Shown piece after piece: positions 61,603 through 64,000 of a DNA stretch of 64,000 nt. A model generated the notes under the pieces. The model had not been told where the DNA came from. It was given only the letters and a program-made list of their open reading frames with translations, and ran no database searches. Both the position numbers and the translations under genes were made by a program. Origin of the DNA: Rhodoferax lithotrophicus (GTDB lineage Bacteria > Pseudomonadota > Gammaproteobacteria > Burkholderiales > Burkholderiaceae_C); the NCBI RefSeq assembly GCF_019973615.1, contig NZ_AP024238.1:992001-1056000 (forward strand), in the 5' to 3' direction. Position 1 is the stretch's first letter. Each line of letters opens with the position of its first letter.

Positions 61603-62589
61603 TTACAGCCCCAATGACTGGCGGAAATTGCGGGTGGCCGCCTTGGCAGATTCGGCGGCATCGGGCGCGTCGGGCAGGGCGGCACAGTAAGCCTCAATGG
61701 CGCGGTCGGCCAACGGTTCCCACTGGCTGATCCAGCCTTGCATCAGCGCCAGGTTGCCTGGGGTTTCCGTGGCCATCTTGACCAGCGCCGCAGCCCAGCG
61801 CCGGTGGCGGGCGGAGTCCAGCAATTGGGCATCGGTCAGCAACGCCAGCAGCGTGTCGCCGTTGTGGCGTGCCGCGTCACCCAGTTTGCGCAACACGGTT
61901 TCTTCCACGGCGGGCTTGACCACCAGGTTCAACACCACAATGGCCTGGCCCCAGTCCCAGACGCACAGTGCTTTTTCTGCCAGCTCACGCAGGCCTTGCC
62001 AGGCCGGATCGTTTTCCCAGGTGTCGCGCTCGTTGTCGCCAAAACCATGCTGTGGAAAGCTCATGGCCAGCTCTTTGGTGCGGTAGGCGGTGTGGCTCAG
62101 CCAGCGCATGCTGTCGGCCATCTGGAAATAGTGGCAGTTGGTGATGGTGCTGGCCGGTGACACTTGCCCGACATAGGCCGAGGCCATTTGCAGGGTGTGA
62201 AACAGATAACGTGCCGGCGTGTAGAGCCGGGTCAACGCTGCTACCCAGGTGGGTTCCAGCGACTTGTTGTGTTCGCGCTGGTTGAACTGGTCAAACAAGC
62301 CAAAGACATAAGTCTCCTGGCCGTCCTGCATCATGTTGTAGGTGCGGTAGATCAGCTCTTCCGGGTCACGGAAGGCGTTCCAGTCGGCATGCTTCAGTGC
62401 GGTACCAAAGGTGTTCTTCTTGTACCACTCGTTCATGAACATGTTGGGGTCAAGCTCATACGGCGCGTTGGCATCGCGGTCGTTGTAGTGCAGGTTGGTG
62501 CTGACTATTTCGTATTCACTGGGCTTGCGGCGACGCCCGGCCAGATGGCTCCAGGTCTTTTGTGGCTTCAATACTTGTACGTCGGTCAT
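61603..62589 (-). CDS. tmoE: Toluene monooxygenase hydroxylase beta subunit
   Basis: 328 residues; helical, non-metal subunit related to DmpL (YNDRDANAPYELDPNMFMNEWYKKN in part; SLEPTWVAALTRLYTPARY; TNCHYFQMADSMRWLSH). GGAGACACC ribosome-binding site. Partner of TmoA and TmoB in the hydroxylase. Confidence 0.93.
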   Translation of the reverse strand: MTDVQVLKPQKTWSHLAGRRRKPSEYEIVSTNLHYNDRDANAPYELDPNMFMNEWYKKNTFGTALKHADWNAFRDPEELIYRTYNMMQDGQETYVFGLFDQFNQREHNKSLEPTWVAALTRLYTPARYLFHTLQMASAYVGQVSPASTITNCHYFQMADSMRWLSHTAYRTKELAMSFPQHGFGDNERDTWENDPAWQGLRELAEKALCVWDWGQAIVVLNLVVKPAVEETVLRKLGDAARHNGDTLLALLTDAQLLDSARHRRWAAALVKMATETPGNLALMQGWISQWEPLADRAIEAYCAALPDAPDAAESAKAATRNFRQSLGL

Positions 62590-62598
62590 GGGTGTCTC

Positions 62599-62913
62599 CT
62601 AGATTTTTTTGGTGAAGTAAAAACGCACGGCGTTGTCCTGGCTTTCGATCTGGCCAGCAAAGGAACTCAGGTCTACTTCAAGATCGTTCATCTTGAAGGG
62701 GCGGCCCAACTCCTCTTCAATGGTCTCGCGGCGCAGCATCATTTCGTGGTTGGTGTGGATGCGGATGTAGGCGCGTTTGTCGTCAACAAATACCTCTTTG
62801 CCTGGGTTGTCAATCTGCGCTGCGGCAATCACGGCCTGGGCCAGATCGCCCGCCCGCATCACCGGGCCAACCATGTTGTTGTGGTAGGCCAGGGTGGAAC
62901 TGGATGTGCTCAT
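62599..62913 (-). CDS. tmoD: Toluene monooxygenase coupling/effector protein
   Basis: 104 residues from ATG 62913 (GAGGAGACACC upstream); a longer frame from 62991 would overlap tmoC. NNMVGPVMRAGDLAQAVI and RRETIEEELGRPFKMNDLEVD are typical of TmoD/TbuV. It binds the hydroxylase and controls its coupling and regiospecificity. Confidence 0.93.
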   Translation of the reverse strand: MSTSSSTLAYHNNMVGPVMRAGDLAQAVIAAAQIDNPGKEVFVDDKRAYIRIHTNHEMMLRRETIEEELGRPFKMNDLEVDLSSFAGQIESQDNAVRFYFTKKI

Positions 62914-62950
62914 GGTGTCTCCTCGACTATTTTTTAAATGGGCTGGCGTT

Positions 62951-63286
62951 TCAGGCCTGCGCGAACAGCGGCTCAACGCTGGTGGTGTCAATCAGCACGT
63001 CATCACCGTCAATCTGCACCGGGTACTCGGCCAGCTTGCAGTTGGACGGGTTGATGCCTTTGCCCGTGCCAGCGTCAAACTGCCAGAGATGGGCTTTGCA
63101 GATGATTTTTTTGCCGTCAAACTTGCCGTCAATCAACGGAATGTCCTGGTGTGGGCAAATGCCCTGAAAGGCTTTGATCTCGCCGCCATCGTTGCAGACC
63201 AGCAGAACTTCCTTGCCGTTGACCTGGAAGGATTGCATTTCGCCCTCCCACACGTCATCGACACCGCATACTTTGGTAAATGCCAT
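62951..63286 (-). CDS. tmoC: Toluene monooxygenase Rieske ferredoxin
   Basis: 111 residues. The Rieske cluster ligands are CPHQDI and CKAHLW (C-x-H … C-x2-H pattern: ICPHQD, ICKAHLWQFD). It shuttles electrons from TmoF to the hydroxylase; its presence separates this enzyme from the phenol hydroxylase system, which has no Rieske protein. Confidence 0.95.
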   Translation of the reverse strand: MAFTKVCGVDDVWEGEMQSFQVNGKEVLLVCNDGGEIKAFQGICPHQDIPLIDGKFDGKKIICKAHLWQFDAGTGKGINPSNCKLAEYPVQIDGDDVLIDTTSVEPLFAQA

Positions 63287-63298
63287 GTTCTGCTCCGA

Positions 63299-63565
63299 TC
63301 AGTGCTTTGCTTTTTCCCAGATGATCTCGATCGTCTCGGTGGGTTTGAGGCCCGAGTCGGCGACCTTCATGCTGCGTGGCAGAAAGCTCTCGCCCCCCTG
63401 GCGGCGCACCCGCAGAATGCAGTCCGGGCGGGCACGCACGCGCCGACCCACCGAGTGGTGCGCCGCAGCGGCAGCCACTTCGTCCATGGTGTTGTCGGTA
63501 TCGATGGCTAACAGTTGCAGCACGAAGTCGCCTTCGAAGTTGGAAGTTAATGGAAATAAGGCCAT
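63299..63565 (-). CDS. tmoB: Toluene monooxygenase hydroxylase gamma subunit
   Basis: 88 residues; small ubiquitin-like subunit (MALFPLTSNFEGDFVLQLLAI in part, DTMDEVAAAAAHHSVGRRV-like, ILRVRR, PRSMKVADSGLKPTE). 12 bases before tmoC. Confidence 0.93.
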   Translation of the reverse strand: MALFPLTSNFEGDFVLQLLAIDTDNTMDEVAAAAAHHSVGRRVRARPDCILRVRRQGGESFLPRSMKVADSGLKPTETIEIIWEKAKH

Positions 63566-63607
63566 GGTTTGTCTCTTGTGTCGTTGTTATGTGAAGGGGC
63601 ATTGCGC

Positions 63608-64000
63608 TCAGGCGGCCTTTTTCTTGGCGCGCAGGGCGCGGTAGACCTCGGCCCAGGCGTAGTTGTGTGCGTCGTCGCCACACTCGCCGGGGGCGATGTC
63701 CATGTATTTCAGCGCGCCGCTCAAGTCCATCGGCTGGATCATCCCGGCCAGGAAGCGGTCCACAATGCTCAGGTGACCGGCGTAGCGCGACGGCTCTTGC
63801 TCAAACACCCAGCGGTCCACTTCAGAGCCAAAGTGGTACAGACGGCCGTTGTATTCCAGCGGATAGTCCTTCACGTTCCAGCCCTTGCCGGGCGTGCCCA
63901 GAATCGGCAGCTGGCACATGTTGCACACGTAGGGCAGGGTCTCGGGGTAGGTCATGGCCATGTTGCCATCCACCACGTTGTCGATGATCACATCCCAGCA
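63608..64000 (-). CDS. tmoA: Toluene monooxygenase hydroxylase alpha subunit, C-terminal part
   Basis: About 130 C-terminal residues; the frame runs off the right edge. CNMCQLPILGTPGKGWNVKDYPLEYNGRLYHFGSEVDRW in part, and a lysine-rich end (RALRAKKKAA), match TmoA/TbuA1. The di-iron residues lie outside the window. Its gene order A-B-C-D-E-F is that of tmo, tbu and tou operons. Regiospecificity (2-, 3- or 4-hydroxylation) cannot be judged from this part. Confidence 0.93.
   Translation of the reverse strand, partial: CWDVIIDNVVDGNMAMTYPETLPYVCNMCQLPILGTPGKGWNVKDYPLEYNGRLYHFGSEVDRWVFEQEPSRYAGHLSIVDRFLAGMIQPMDLSGALKYMDIAPGECGDDAHNYAWAEVYRALRAKKKAA

Overview
The window looks like a chromosomal segment of a betaproteobacterium of the Burkholderiales, most probably Comamonadaceae (Rhodoferax/Polaromonas/Acidovorax-like). 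This rests on gene content and order (icmF, coaX, mpl, accBC-prmA, nrdA/nrdB, hexR-zwf), moderate-to-high GC, and a family of about 55-65 bp intergenic repeats with an imperfect palindromic core, of a kind I remember from that family. The genus is inference. No rRNA, tRNA, CRISPR array, insertion sequence or phage gene was recognised.

Layout. 1-24.2 kb is mostly housekeeping: the N-terminal half of icmF (edge-truncated), a persulfide dioxygenase-rhodanese fusion, coaX, mpl, a TlpA-like thioredoxin, accB-accC-prmA, a zinc-ribbon membrane protein, an Ala/Lys-rich histone-like protein, class I ribonucleotide reductase (nrdA, nrdB, with tandem NrdR boxes), hexR, zwf, a binding-protein-dependent ABC transporter and a GntR-type regulator. 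22.5-28.5 kb holds a phenol-type sigma-54 activator, a cytochrome c, an SPFH lipoprotein and, unexpectedly, two integron gene cassettes with recognisable attC sites but no integrase. 28.5-42.8 kb is one long plus-strand operon: a sigma-54 promoter, six-component phenol hydroxylase (dmpKLMNOP-like), a ferredoxin, catechol 2,3-dioxygenase and the complete meta pathway with both hydrolytic (dmpD) and oxalocrotonate (dmpC, I, H) branches, then dmpE, F, G. It is interrupted by three less usual genes (a GlcG/HbpS protein, a membrane-anchored ABM-domain protein, an SDR).

43-47 kb contains a chemoreceptor with a CheR-docking tail, then a patch of gene remnants (a second tautomerase 3' end, a response-regulator 3' end, Fic-like and HipA-like C-termini) interleaved with repeats. 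46.9-55.2 kb is a set of plus-strand genes starting with a TetR regulator and running through a quinone oxidoreductase, two SDRs, two alpha/beta hydrolases, an SCP2-like protein, an Old Yellow Enzyme homologue and an MFS transporter. Three near-identical ATGAY-N4-RTCAT palindromes mark its first three promoters.

55.4-64 kb (minus strand) carries a TodS/TodT-type two-component system, a FadL/TodX-type outer membrane channel and a toluene monooxygenase operon (tmoABCDEF order; tmoA runs off the right edge). Proposed logic: the FadL channel admits the aromatic; the TodS-like kinase senses it (pocket residues conserved); toluene monooxygenase makes cresol/phenol-level products; the MopR/DmpR-like activator senses those phenols (both phenol-contact residues and the zinc site conserved) and switches on phenol hydroxylase; catechols then enter the meta pathway and end as acetyl-CoA and pyruvate. 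The chemoreceptor may steer cells to the substrate. Sensor ligands and promoter connections are inferred from residues and gene neighbourhood.
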